A stretch of 16,572 nt of DNA, taken from Mollicutes bacterium (lineage in GTDB: Bacteria > Bacillota_I > Bacilli_A > Izemoplasmatales > Izemoplasmataceae). Numbering within the stretch: position 1 is the first letter of the stretch; each line of letters opens with the position of its first letter. The stretch covers positions 1 through 16,572 of the forward strand of contig PUMR01000011.1 in NCBI GenBank assembly GCA_003551455.1. Reading direction: 5' to 3'. The notes beneath the pieces are model-generated. The model saw only the letters and a list, made by a program, of their open reading frames with translations, was not told the DNA's origin and did not search any database. A program made the translations under genes and the position numbers. Shown here piece by piece: positions 1 through 5,923 of the stretch.

Positions 1-137
1 ACGTGAAAAAACGCATCGACGCCATCCACCCCAAAAACAAGAACTACGCGGCCCCCATCACCCCGGTCATCGGCGCCCACACCGGCACCGGCACCGTCGG
101 GGTGGCCTGCTTCGATCTGGACGAGGCCAAAAAATGA
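1..137 (+). CDS. DegV family protein, C-terminal fragment
   Basis: Only the last 44 or so codons are inside the window, read in the frame beginning at base 3 and ending at TGA 135-137. The visible tail carries ITPVIGAHTGTGTVGVACF. This matches the C-terminal block of DegV/FakB fatty-acid-binding proteins (usually 'S.VIGaHtGpGalGl.f'), where the His-Thr-Gly segment helps hold the carboxylate of a bound fatty acid. FakB proteins present fatty acids to the kinase FakA in Bacillota; which DegV paralogue this is cannot be told from the fragment. A strong intrinsic terminator begins a few bases after the stop, so the gene ends its transcription unit and is not co-transcribed with the membrane protein gene that follows. 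Confidence 0.8.
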   Translation, partial: VKKRIDAIHPKNKNYAAPITPVIGAHTGTGTVGVACFDLDEAKK

Positions 138-141
138 CCGG

Positions 142-173
142 AAGAAGGAGGATGACGCCATCCTCCTTTTTTC
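142..173 (+). terminator. Rho-independent terminator of the DegV gene
   Basis: Arms 145-154 (AAGGAGGATG) and 159-168 (CATCCTCCTT) pair over 10 bp around the loop ACGC, and further A-T/G-T pairs extend the stem. A run of six T follows at 167-172. It lies 4 bases after the DegV stop. Confidence 0.9.
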
Positions 174-186
174 TTGTCTGTTGTGC

Positions 187-216
187 TTGCCCCTTTCTCC
201 CCTGTCGTGTTACACT
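187..216 (+). promoter_or_regulatory. Putative sigma-A promoter of the Gx transporter gene
   Basis: TTGCCC (187-192) and TACACT (211-216) are separated by 18 bp, and the -10 has an extended TG (TGT before TACACT). It lies just after the DegV terminator and about 35 bp before the start codon. Both boxes are imperfect. Confidence 0.5.
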
Positions 217-250
217 ACTACCGCCGAAACCACGTGAAAGAGGAATCCCT

Positions 251-778
251 ATGAAGCGTGATACCCGCCGGTTGGTGCTCTTGGCCATCCTGCTCGCCGC
301 ATCGATCGTCTTGAACATCGTCGAGCGCCTCGTCCTCATGGGTTTCACCGGACTGCCCATGGTGCGGCTCGGTCTCGCGAATGTCGTCGTATTGATCCTC
401 CTCTATGTCCTTTCGCCGAAGGACGCCTTTGTGGTGCTCATCCTCCGGATATTCCTGGTCGGCCTTCTCGCTCCCGCGAGCACCGTCATCACGTTTTTGC
501 TCTCGCTATCGGGAGGACTCGCCGCGTTCTTGGCGATGTATGCCCTGTATGCGACCAAGCGCTTCAGCATCATAAGCGTAAGTGTGGCCGGCGCCTTCTT
601 CCACGCCGTGGGCCAGATTCTCATGGCGATGTTCATCCTCGCCACGGAAGAGGTCGTCTTCATCCTGCCCGTCTTTTTGGCCCTTTCCGTCCCGACGGGG
701 ATCCTCACCGGTCTCATCGCCAAGAAGACGGCGGAGATCATCAAGGTGAAACTGCAGGCATACAGCTATCACGAATGA
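251..778 (+). CDS. Gx transporter family membrane protein (EetB-like; formerly 'heptaprenyl diphosphate synthase component I')
   Basis: The 175-residue protein is almost entirely hydrophobic, with about five membrane segments (near residues 8-30, 40-56, 58-100, 107-131 and 136-157). The family pattern (pfam07456) is visible as 'MVRLGLANVVVLILLY' at 38-52 and 'VAGAFFHAVGQI' at 112-123. ATG 251 is chosen over an in-frame ATG at 134 because it has an SD (AAGAGG, 238-243) and the extra upstream codons overlap the previous terminator. The old synthase name is misleading, because the fold resembles small-molecule membrane transporters (ECF S-component-like). In Listeria the homologue EetB works with the NusG-II protein EetA in flavin-based extracellular electron transfer. 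An EetA-like gene lies 2.5 kb away here, with apbE and an FMN-binding lipoprotein gene between, which supports that role. The exact substrate or activity is not known. Family assignment is firm; the EetB role is inferred. Confidence 0.87.
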   Translation: MKRDTRRLVLLAILLAASIVLNIVERLVLMGFTGLPMVRLGLANVVVLILLYVLSPKDAFVVLILRIFLVGLLAPASTVITFLLSLSGGLAAFLAMYALYATKRFSIISVSVAGAFFHAVGQILMAMFILATEEVVFILPVFLALSVPTGILTGLIAKKTAEIIKVKLQAYSYHE

Positions 779-803
779 AAAAACTCCCGGCCGGGAGTTT
801 TTT
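779..803. terminator. Bidirectional intrinsic terminator between the Gx gene and apbE
   Basis: The near-perfect palindrome ACTCCC (783-788), GGCC loop, GGGAGT (793-798) is flanked by A on the left and six T on the right (798-803). It can therefore stop transcripts from both convergent genes. It begins directly after the Gx stop codon. Confidence 0.9.
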
Positions 804-842
804 GATGGGGAGATAGAACGTCGCGCCCCGTGAAAAGACCTC

Positions 843-2123
843 TCAGCGCGAACGACGGCTCAAGACGAATAGCGTCACGCCGCCGGCGAAGAGGAGGATG
901 CCGCCGCCCACGACGACGGGCGCGATGCAGGGAGAGGAATCGTCGATGTCTTCCGGCGCGTGGTTGCCGAAATATTCGGCCGTGAAACCGCCGGTCTTGA
1001 GAATCCGTTCATGGTTCGTGTAATAGAGGGCTTCCAGCCCTTCGAGCCCCTCCACATACTCCAAAGACGCCTCCAAGGGCATGAGATAGGCCGCCGTCAC
1101 GAGGATGTCGCCCGCCAGGGGGTCGTCGGTCGTCATCCAGACCCCGAGAGGATACTCCTCTCCCCGCCTGCAAAGCAGCCAATCGACGAACGGGTTGCCT
1201 TGCGCCTCCTGTTCGATCGCGCCCGTGGGATAGAGGGTGTAAGGGTCGATGAGATGGTGGTAGCGGACACCGTCGACATCGAAATAGCGTTCATAGTTCC
1301 CGCTGGAGACGATGGAATCGCCGTCCTCGAGATAGATCCTGGCGAAATATTCGCTCTCGCCGCGGATGATGGACCAGAAATCGGGCGCGAAAGTCGGGTC
1401 GATCACATCGATGACCCAGAGGCCGTCGTCGGTACGCGGATTCTCGCCGTATACCTCGATGTTCGAGTTGCCGGCGTTCAGGATGAACGCCTCCACATGC
1501 GGGGCGTCTTTCAGATACTCCGCCGCCACGCTCGCGCCGTAGCCTTTGGCGATGCCGCCGAGATCCAGGCTCATGCCCGCTTCGATCATCACCGTGAGGT
1601 TGTCCTCGTCCAACGTGATCCCCTCGATGTCGGTGTGCTCGTCGGCCGCCTCGAGTTCCTCCCGGGTGGGGAGGACGTCGGCCGGAAGCTCGCAATGGAG
1701 ACCTTCACACATGTCGAGCCTCTCTTGCCAGATGTCGATGACGGGACCGAGGGCGATGTTGAAGTAGCCGTCTGTCAGCTCGTGATATTCTTTCCCCAGG
1801 GCTATCATCTCGAAAAGCCGCGCATCGACCTCGTGCGGATGCCCGGGATTCTCGTTGATGGTCTTCACGTTGGTGACACCTTCATAGCTCTCGAAACGGT
1901 CGGCGATTTCGTGGATTTCGGAAAGGATGGTCTCCAGACCCGCAAGGACCGCTTCGGGATCGGCTTCCTCCGTGGTGTGGAAGACGACCTCGATCTTCGT
2001 GTCGAAATACTGGGTGTAGATTCTTTCGTTCCTCGTCAAGTTGTCTTTTGCGTCAAGCGTCGCGGAGAAAGCGAAAGAGAAGGTGGCGAGTGTCGCCAGA
2101 AGAAGAATCAGACGGGCTCTCAT
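843..2123 (-). CDS. apbE: FAD:protein FMN transferase (ApbE family), membrane anchored
   Basis: ApbE/Ftp enzymes work outside the cytoplasmic membrane, moving FMN from FAD onto a Thr/Ser of target flavoproteins. The 426-residue protein shows the family blocks in order: FAD-binding 'SLDLGGIAKGYG' (185-196), 'LNAGNSNIEVYG' (215-226), 'SSGNYERYF' (273-281), 'HHLIDPYTLYP' (289-299) and the metal-site 'GDILVTAAY' (338-346) with Asp339/Thr343 in the usual D-x3-T spacing. An N-terminal hydrophobic segment (5-20) is the export signal. There is no lipobox Cys; instead a C-terminal membrane helix (about 402-421) with a basic end (SRRSR) anchors it. A stretch of about 25 residues (300-326) between the HxxDP block and the metal site is longer than usual. 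ATG 2123 is preferred over ATG 2129, which overlaps the GGGAGG SD. The adjacent FMN_bind lipoprotein gene encodes the likely substrate. Resembles Listeria FmnB. Confidence 0.93.
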   Translation of the reverse strand: MRARLILLLATLATFSFAFSATLDAKDNLTRNERIYTQYFDTKIEVVFHTTEEADPEAVLAGLETILSEIHEIADRFESYEGVTNVKTINENPGHPHEVDARLFEMIALGKEYHELTDGYFNIALGPVIDIWQERLDMCEGLHCELPADVLPTREELEAADEHTDIEGITLDEDNLTVMIEAGMSLDLGGIAKGYGASVAAEYLKDAPHVEAFILNAGNSNIEVYGENPRTDDGLWVIDVIDPTFAPDFWSIIRGESEYFARIYLEDGDSIVSSGNYERYFDVDGVRYHHLIDPYTLYPTGAIEQEAQGNPFVDWLLCRRGEEYPLGVWMTTDDPLAGDILVTAAYLMPLEASLEYVEGLEGLEALYYTNHERILKTGGFTAEYFGNHAPEDIDDSSPCIAPVVVGGGILLFAGGVTLFVLSRRSR

Positions 2124-2149
2124 GGGCATCCTCCCTTCGGGGCAGTGTC

Positions 2150-2158
2150 ATTATACCA
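2150..2158 (-). promoter_or_regulatory. Extended -10 promoter of apbE
   Basis: On the minus strand the sequence reads TGGTATAAT: a perfect TATAAT (2150-2155) with the TGn extension. No good -35 is seen at 16-18 bp, which fits an extended -10 promoter. It lies between the terminator of the upstream lipoprotein gene and the apbE SD, so apbE has its own promoter. Confidence 0.75.
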
Positions 2159-2190
2159 TAAACGACCAAGAGGTTTCTTGGTGGAAATAC

Positions 2191-2220
2191 AGAAAAAAAA
2201 GGGGGCGGAAAAGCCCCCTT
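2191..2220 (-). terminator. Intrinsic terminator of the FMN-binding lipoprotein gene
   Basis: On the minus strand an 8-bp stem (AAGGGGGC/GCCCCCTT, arms 2213-2220 and 2199-2206, 6-nt loop) is followed by a T run (2193-2200). It starts 6 bases after the lipoprotein stop codon. Confidence 0.92.
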
Positions 2221-2226
2221 GAGCAG

Positions 2227-3096
2227 TCAATCCAGCGCGTCGGCGACGGCATCCAGATAGTTCTGGACACGGACGGTGACACCGCTGACGGCATCGGCGG
2301 GATCTTCGAGTCTGCCTTCGTCTGTGTCGTAGTCGATTTCGCCCTGGTTGGCCACGATGTCGGCGGCGAGCATGTCGACCTGTTCGACCCAGAGGTAGTC
2401 GTCGTCTTCTTGCATGATGTAGTCGAGACCGTGATTCAACGTGCGTTTGGTCACGGCGTCATCACCGCTTCGGTAGCCGGAATCGATCTTGATGTGTTCG
2501 ATGTGGCCGCTTTCGTTCACGGCGACGACGGCATAGTCGTAACTGCCGTTTCCGGCCAGACTTCTGCCGAAGAGGATGCCGGGTGTGAACTTGCCATCAC
2601 CCGAGAACGAGGGCACATCGAAATCGTCGGGGCTTTCGCCTTCGGCGAGCCGGGCCCTGGCAAAGGCGTTCTCGAGAGCCGTCATATAGCCGGACACACG
2701 GACGGTGACACCGCTGACGGCATCGGCGGGATCGACGAGGCGTCCCTCGTCGAGTTCATAGTCGAACATGCCTTGGCTCTCGACGACGTACCGGGCGAGC
2801 ATGTCGACTTGTTCGACCCAGAGATAGTCGCCGCTGCCGCTCATCTCATAGTCTTCTCCGCCGTTGAAATGGCGCTTGGTGACGATAATCTCGTCGTCTT
2901 CATAGACGGAATCGATGATGGCATCCTTGATGAAGCCGTCGGCATCGACATAGATGTAGGCGAGTGCCGGCTGGTCGCCATCCGAATAGCCCAGATGCAG
3001 TCCGGGCTTGTATTCACCTTGTTCCGCGGTGTCGCCGCAGGCGGCGACGATGAGAACGCTGAAAGCGACGACCAAAGTAAGTAGTACTTTTTTCAT
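2227..3096 (-). CDS. Lipoprotein with two FMN-binding (FMN_bind) domains, PplA-like
   Basis: The 289-residue precursor has a lipoprotein signal (residues 1-20) ending in the lipobox IVAAC, with Cys20 as the lipidated residue. The rest is two copies of one domain, about 30-147 and 170-288. Each copy contains 'DYLWVEQVDMLA' and ends in 'DPADAVSGVTVRV'. The segment Asp-x-x-Ser-Gly-Val-Thr fits the ApbE flavinylation motif D-x-x-[ST]-G-[A/x]-[ST], making Thr131 and Thr274 the likely FMN attachment sites; Val replaces the common Ala. ATG 3096 is chosen because it has GGGAGG 7 bases upstream and opens the signal peptide; the longer frame to 3222 would bury it. Two-domain FMN lipoproteins of this layout include Listeria PplA, which passes electrons to iron or other acceptors outside the membrane. 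The next gene downstream, apbE, would load the FMN. Electron donor and acceptor are unknown here. Confidence 0.88.
   Translation of the reverse strand: MKKVLLTLVVAFSVLIVAACGDTAEQGEYKPGLHLGYSDGDQPALAYIYVDADGFIKDAIIDSVYEDDEIIVTKRHFNGGEDYEMSGSGDYLWVEQVDMLARYVVESQGMFDYELDEGRLVDPADAVSGVTVRVSGYMTALENAFARARLAEGESPDDFDVPSFSGDGKFTPGILFGRSLAGNGSYDYAVVAVNESGHIEHIKIDSGYRSGDDAVTKRTLNHGLDYIMQEDDDYLWVEQVDMLAADIVANQGEIDYDTDEGRLEDPADAVSGVTVRVQNYLDAVADALD
2267..2304. repeat. 38-nt direct repeat, copy 1 (inside FMN-binding lipoprotein gene)
   Basis: This 38-nt stretch is identical to 2696-2733, 429 nt (143 codons) away and in frame. It encodes the flavinylation motif of domain 2. The identity at synonymous sites suggests recent domain duplication or gene conversion. 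Confidence 0.85.
2696..2733. repeat. 38-nt direct repeat, copy 2 (inside FMN-binding lipoprotein gene)
   Basis: Identical partner of 2267-2304. It encodes the flavinylation motif of domain 1 of the same protein. Confidence 0.85.
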
Positions 3097-3159
3097 GTTG
3101 TATCCTCCCATGGATTGTTTGTGAGATCTGCGCTTGCCCATGAAGGCAAGTCTGCAAAA

Positions 3160-3188
3160 ATTATAGAAGGTTGTGGAAGATATGTCAA
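3160..3188 (-). promoter_or_regulatory. Consensus sigma-A promoter of the FMN-binding lipoprotein gene
   Basis: On the minus strand TTGACA (3183-3188) and TATAAT (3160-3165) both match consensus perfectly, with a 17-bp spacer. Transcription would start near 3153, leaving a leader of about 57 nt. This is the best-matching promoter in the window and predicts strong expression. Confidence 0.9.
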
Positions 3189-3244
3189 AGGATGTACAAA
3201 AAAAAGACCACGCAACGACCAACCTGTATTGACGGGCGGGAGTG

Positions 3245-3274
3245 TTGCGTGCGAGGTGCGATTTCGGTTATACT
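3245..3274 (+). promoter_or_regulatory. Putative promoter of the NusG-II (EetA-like) gene
   Basis: TTGCGT (3245-3250) and TATACT (3269-3274) are 18 bp apart, 36 bp before the start codon. The -10 is good and the -35 poor. The -35 overlaps the right arm of a 7-bp inverted repeat (ACGCAAC 3210-3216, GTTGCGT 3244-3250) that could be an operator. Confidence 0.55.
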
Positions 3275-3310
3275 GTCTTTGGAGAAACGGCGAAGAAAAG
3301 GGGTGGGGCC

Positions 3311-3799
3311 ATGAAGAGAAACGATATCGTGTTGATTGCGATCCTGCTCGTCTTTGCGCTTGCCGCCCTTTTCGCCGTTCGTTCTCTCCAAGAGAGGACG
3401 CGTTTCGACGACGGCACGGCCGTGGTCTATCACCAAGGGCGTCTCGTGTTGACAATCGACCTTGTCGACGGAAGCGAAGAGATACTCGGTGAGGACGTCT
3501 TCGTCGCCACCGACATCGATGATGTGAACGAGATTCTCGCCGACCATTTCGACGGCAGGGAGATTTCTTCCGCAAAAGCCGGCGAGGGACGTTTCTATAT
3601 CGTCCCAGGCAACAACGGCCCCGTCACGATCCGCTATCGCGACCACATGGTCGAGGTCATCGACGAGACGAGTCCGAGAAACATCTGTCAACACCAGGGG
3701 CGGACGAACTCGCCCTTCAAACCGCTCACTTGTCTCCCCAACGACGTCGTGATCCGCATCCTGCGTCCCGGCGAAGAAAGCGACGGCAGTATCCGCTAG
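3311..3799 (+). CDS. NusG domain II-containing membrane protein (EetA-like)
   Basis: This 162-residue protein has one N-terminal membrane helix (about 5-23) and an outside-facing domain. Residues 95-150 match the NusG_II (DUF2) fold. The C-terminal part 'ETSPRNICQHQG...LTCLPNDVVIRI' carries Cys126 and Cys141 and the CLPN motif typical of this family ('C...G.I...Q.ivCLPn...v.i'). It is not the transcription factor NusG. In Listeria EetA is paired with the Gx-transporter protein EetB and is needed for flavin-based extracellular electron transfer; its chemistry is not known, but the two Cys could form a disulfide. ATG 3311 opens the membrane helix and follows a G-rich SD (GGGGTGGGG). The stop TAG lies inside the AGGAGG SD of the DUF1146 gene, so the two are translationally linked. 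The family call is firm; the EetA role is inferred from neighbours. Confidence 0.85.
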   Translation: MKRNDIVLIAILLVFALAALFAVRSLQERTRFDDGTAVVYHQGRLVLTIDLVDGSEEILGEDVFVATDIDDVNEILADHFDGREISSAKAGEGRFYIVPGNNGPVTIRYRDHMVEVIDETSPRNICQHQGRTNSPFKPLTCLPNDVVIRILRPGEESDGSIR

Positions 3800-3809
3800 G
3801 AGGTGCCAT

Positions 3810-4034
3810 ATGGCCGTACAACAATTCCTCGACATTTTCGAAGTGCTGCTCTTTTTCCTCATTCTCGCGGTGACCTTCAAGGCTTTCATGAGCTTGGACA
3901 TCACCAAGCATTTCCAGAAGGGGGCGATCTGGCAGATCCAGATCGTCTACATCTTCACGAGCATCGCGGTCTCCTATCTCGTGTTGAAGGCGTTCATGAA
4001 CCTTATCGAGCTCTTTCAGCGCATCTTCACCTGA
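3810..4034 (+). CDS. DUF1146 (YwzB-like) small membrane protein
   Basis: The 74-residue protein has two membrane helices (about 9-28 and 43-63). The second half, 'IWQIQIVYIFTSIAVSYLVLKAF', matches the signature of the DUF1146/YwzB family, which in Bacilli is often found near the F1Fo ATP synthase or cell-envelope genes and has no known function. The start ATG 3810 follows a strong SD (AGGAGG, 3798-3803). That SD overlaps the stop codon of the NusG-II gene, so the pair forms a two-gene operon. The stop codon is only 14 bp from that of the convergent yigZ gene. No catalytic residues are visible. Confidence 0.8.
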   Translation: MAVQQFLDIFEVLLFFLILAVTFKAFMSLDITKHFQKGAIWQIQIVYIFTSIAVSYLVLKAFMNLIELFQRIFT

Positions 4035-4048
4035 AAGATGCTCCGGAC

Positions 4049-4645
4049 CTACTGGGAAGGAGTGGCCGCGGCCGCTCCTTTCGTCTTGTCGCGGAGTTCT
4101 TGCCGGAAGGCGTCCGCATTCGCCGCATCGATCGCGACGATGAAGACCACTCCTTCATCCGTATAGTCGCGGGAGAGGATCTCGGCCTCCCGCTGCAAGA
4201 AATCCTCGATGCGCGCCCCCTCCTCGAAATCCAGCGCGATCCGGTAGCGCACCAGGGTCCGGATTTCTTGCAATTCCGCCTTCTCGACACACGAGGAGGC
4301 GCCTTTTTTGTAAGCGCGGACGAGGCCGCCCGCGCCCAGTTTCACCCCGCCGAAGTAGCGGGTGACGACACAGACCACATTCGTGAGGTCGTTCTTCCTG
4401 AGCACTTCCAGGATGGGGAACCCCGCCGTCTGGGAAGGTTCGCCGTCATCGTCGAAACGCTTGATCTCGCCCGTCTTGCCGATGATATAGGCGTAACAAT
4501 TGTGGGACGCATGCTTGTGGGCCGCGCGGACATCTTCGAGCAAGGCTTTCGCTTGTGCTTCCGTGTTGACCGGGGCCAAGACGGAGACGAATTCCGAGCG
4601 TTTTTCCGTGAAGGCCGTCTTCACGCGCTTTTTCACACTTCTCAT
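4049..4645 (-). CDS. yigZ: YigZ / IMPACT family protein
   Basis: The 198-residue protein has the full UPF0029 (Impact) N-terminal domain: 'ASHNCYAY' (46-53), 'FDDDGEPSQTAGFPIL' (64-79) and 'TRYFGGVKLGAGGLVRAY' (95-112). These motifs are nearly invariant in YigZ/YvyE proteins. The remaining part (about 130-190) is the smaller DUF1949 domain with a ferredoxin-like fold. Bacterial family members bind nucleic acids or interact with the ribosome; the eukaryotic relative IMPACT regulates translation through Gcn1/Gcn2. The bacterial role is poorly defined and no enzymatic activity should be assumed. The length matches the family. ATG 4645 has a G-rich but imperfect SD (AGGGGG). The 3' end of the gene encodes a hairpin that may also stop transcripts arriving from the DUF1146 gene. 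Confidence 0.93.
   Translation of the reverse strand: MRSVKKRVKTAFTEKRSEFVSVLAPVNTEAQAKALLEDVRAAHKHASHNCYAYIIGKTGEIKRFDDDGEPSQTAGFPILEVLRKNDLTNVVCVVTRYFGGVKLGAGGLVRAYKKGASSCVEKAELQEIRTLVRYRIALDFEEGARIEDFLQREAEILSRDYTDEGVVFIVAIDAANADAFRQELRDKTKGAAAATPSQ
4057..4080. terminator. GC-rich hairpin at the yigZ 3' end, possible weak terminator for the NusG-II/DUF1146 operon
   Basis: AAGGAG (4057-4062) pairs with CTCCTT (4075-4080) around a palindromic GGCCGCGGCC core. It sits 22 bp after the DUF1146 stop and inside the last codons of yigZ. The following T tract on the plus strand is poor (TTTCGTCTTG), so termination would be weak. Confidence 0.45.
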
Positions 4646-4666
4646 GCGGCCACCCCCTCACCTAAC

Positions 4667-4675
4667 ATCATAGCA
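4667..4675 (-). promoter_or_regulatory. Extended -10 promoter of yigZ
   Basis: The minus strand reads TGCTATGAT, a TGn-extended -10 (TATGAT 4667-4672) about 21 bp upstream of ATG 4645. No clear -35 is seen. Confidence 0.5.
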
Positions 4676-4720
4676 AATTTTCTTTGAAAACGGGCCTAAT
4701 CATGGAAAAAAACCCCCTTG

Positions 4721-4731
4721 TATAGTATAAT
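4721..4731 (+). promoter_or_regulatory. Overlapping -10 boxes directly before the cca start codon
   Basis: TATAGT (4721-4726) and TATAAT (4726-4731) lie just before ATG 4735. With TATAGT as the -10, transcription would start at or next to the A of the ATG. There is no convincing -35 (region 4698-4708) and no SD. Confidence 0.5.
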
Positions 4732-4734
4732 CCT

Positions 4735-5922
4735 ATGTGGTGGTTCGATTTGGATAGACAGCGCAAAACCGGTGAGAAAATCCTTGAACGGTTGGAAGAA
4801 GCGGGCCATGAAGCCTATTTCGTCGGCGGCTTTGTCCGCGATTTTCTTATGGGAAGAAAGACGAAGGACATCGACATCACGACCTCGGCCCGCCCCGACG
4901 AGGTGAAAAGACTCTTCCCCCGCTCCAAGGAGACGGGGGCCGCTTTCGGCACCCTCACCGTGCTCGAAGGCGGTTTCGCTTTCGAGGTCACGACCTTCCG
5001 GAGCGAAGGCCGCTACGACAACCACCGTCATCCCCGAGAGATCGCCTTCAGCGACTCCTTGGAGGCCGACCTCTCCCGCCGGGATTTCACGATCAACCAG
5101 CTCGTCATGGACAAAGACGGCCGGGTGAAAGATATCTTCGGAGGCCGGGAGGATTTGGAGAACGGCCTCATCCGCACCATCGGCGACGCCCGGGAACGTT
5201 TCGAAGAAGATGCGCTCCGGATGCTCCGGGCCTTCCGTTTCCGCGCCGCCCTCGGTTTTTCCCTAGAAGAGGAGACCGCTCGCGCCATTGAAGACAAAAA
5301 ACACCTCATCCAGGAGATTTCCATCGAACGAATCCAGGACGAGCTCTTGAAGCTCTTCGCCGCGCCCCATGCGCGCAAAGCCCTGCGGACGATGCTCGAA
5401 GTCTCCTTCACCAAGACCCTATTCGATGCCGAAAAGGCCGTCGCTTTACTTGCCGAAAGCCGTTATCGCTTCGATGCGGTGACCGCCTTCGCCCTCATGG
5501 CCGCCCTCGACGGTTTGGATATCGAAACCTGGCGTTTTTCCAAGCGCTTTACAAAACAAGTCGAGACCGTCCGCAGTCTACACGAAGCCACCTATCAGAA
5601 AGGTTTCACACCCCTGCACGTTTTCCAGGCGGGCAGAAGGGCCTGTGAACGGGCCGACCGCGTCAACCGCCTCCTCGGCGGTGCGAACGCCCGCGAGACG
5701 ATCCGGAGGATCGATAGGGAACTGCCGATCCGCAAGCGGTCCGATCTTGCCGTGAAAGGCGGCGACATCGCGCGCGCCTTCAAGGTGAAAAACCCCGAGA
5801 ACATCGGCCGCACCCACGAAGCACTCTTGCGTGCCGTTTTGGCAGGCCGCGTCGAAAACGACAAGCCTTCGCTCCTGCAAGAGGCCGCCCGCATTCTCGA
5901 AGAAAAAGAGGGTACAGATTGA
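4735..5922 (+). CDS. cca: CCA tRNA nucleotidyltransferase (class II)
   Basis: The enzyme adds or repairs the 3' CCA of tRNA, without a nucleic-acid template. The 395-residue length equals the Bacillus type. Visible motifs: 'YFVGGFVRDFLMG' (28-40) with the GG-VRD signature, catalytic 'DIDITTSA' with Asp45 and Asp47, 'RRDFTINQL' (115-123) and the ATP/CTP-selecting block 'EEDALRMLRAFRFR' (157-170). A predominantly helical C-terminal half follows. An in-frame TAG at 4723 limits the start. ATG 4735 gives the normal N-terminal length but has no Shine-Dalgarno and lies 3 bases after a TATAAT; the message may be leaderless. TTG 4750, behind a weak GTGGTGG, is the alternative. It is the first gene of an operon with pulA, which begins 1 nt after its stop. 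There is no sign of an HD phosphohydrolase domain. Confidence 0.94.
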   Translation: MWWFDLDRQRKTGEKILERLEEAGHEAYFVGGFVRDFLMGRKTKDIDITTSARPDEVKRLFPRSKETGAAFGTLTVLEGGFAFEVTTFRSEGRYDNHRHPREIAFSDSLEADLSRRDFTINQLVMDKDGRVKDIFGGREDLENGLIRTIGDARERFEEDALRMLRAFRFRAALGFSLEEETARAIEDKKHLIQEISIERIQDELLKLFAAPHARKALRTMLEVSFTKTLFDAEKAVALLAESRYRFDAVTAFALMAALDGLDIETWRFSKRFTKQVETVRSLHEATYQKGFTPLHVFQAGRRACERADRVNRLLGGANARETIRRIDRELPIRKRSDLAVKGGDIARAFKVKNPENIGRTHEALLRAVLAGRVENDKPSLLQEAARILEEKEGTD

Positions 5923-5923
5923 C

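Noticed and set aside
251..778. Calling the Gx-family gene a heptaprenyl diphosphate synthase subunit.
   Set aside because: The protein is a polytopic membrane protein without prenyl-synthase Asp-rich motifs; the old name comes from gene-neighbourhood annotation.
2267..2733. The 38-nt repeats as possible CRISPR or mobile-element repeats.
   Set aside because: There are only two copies, 429 nt apart and in frame, each encoding the same protein motif. They reflect domain duplication inside one gene.
960..3084. Plus-strand frames of 420 and 347 codons across apbE and the FMN-binding lipoprotein gene.
   Set aside because: The minus strand encodes clear ApbE and FMN_bind proteins; the plus frames run through the terminator at 2191-2220 and lack start signals.
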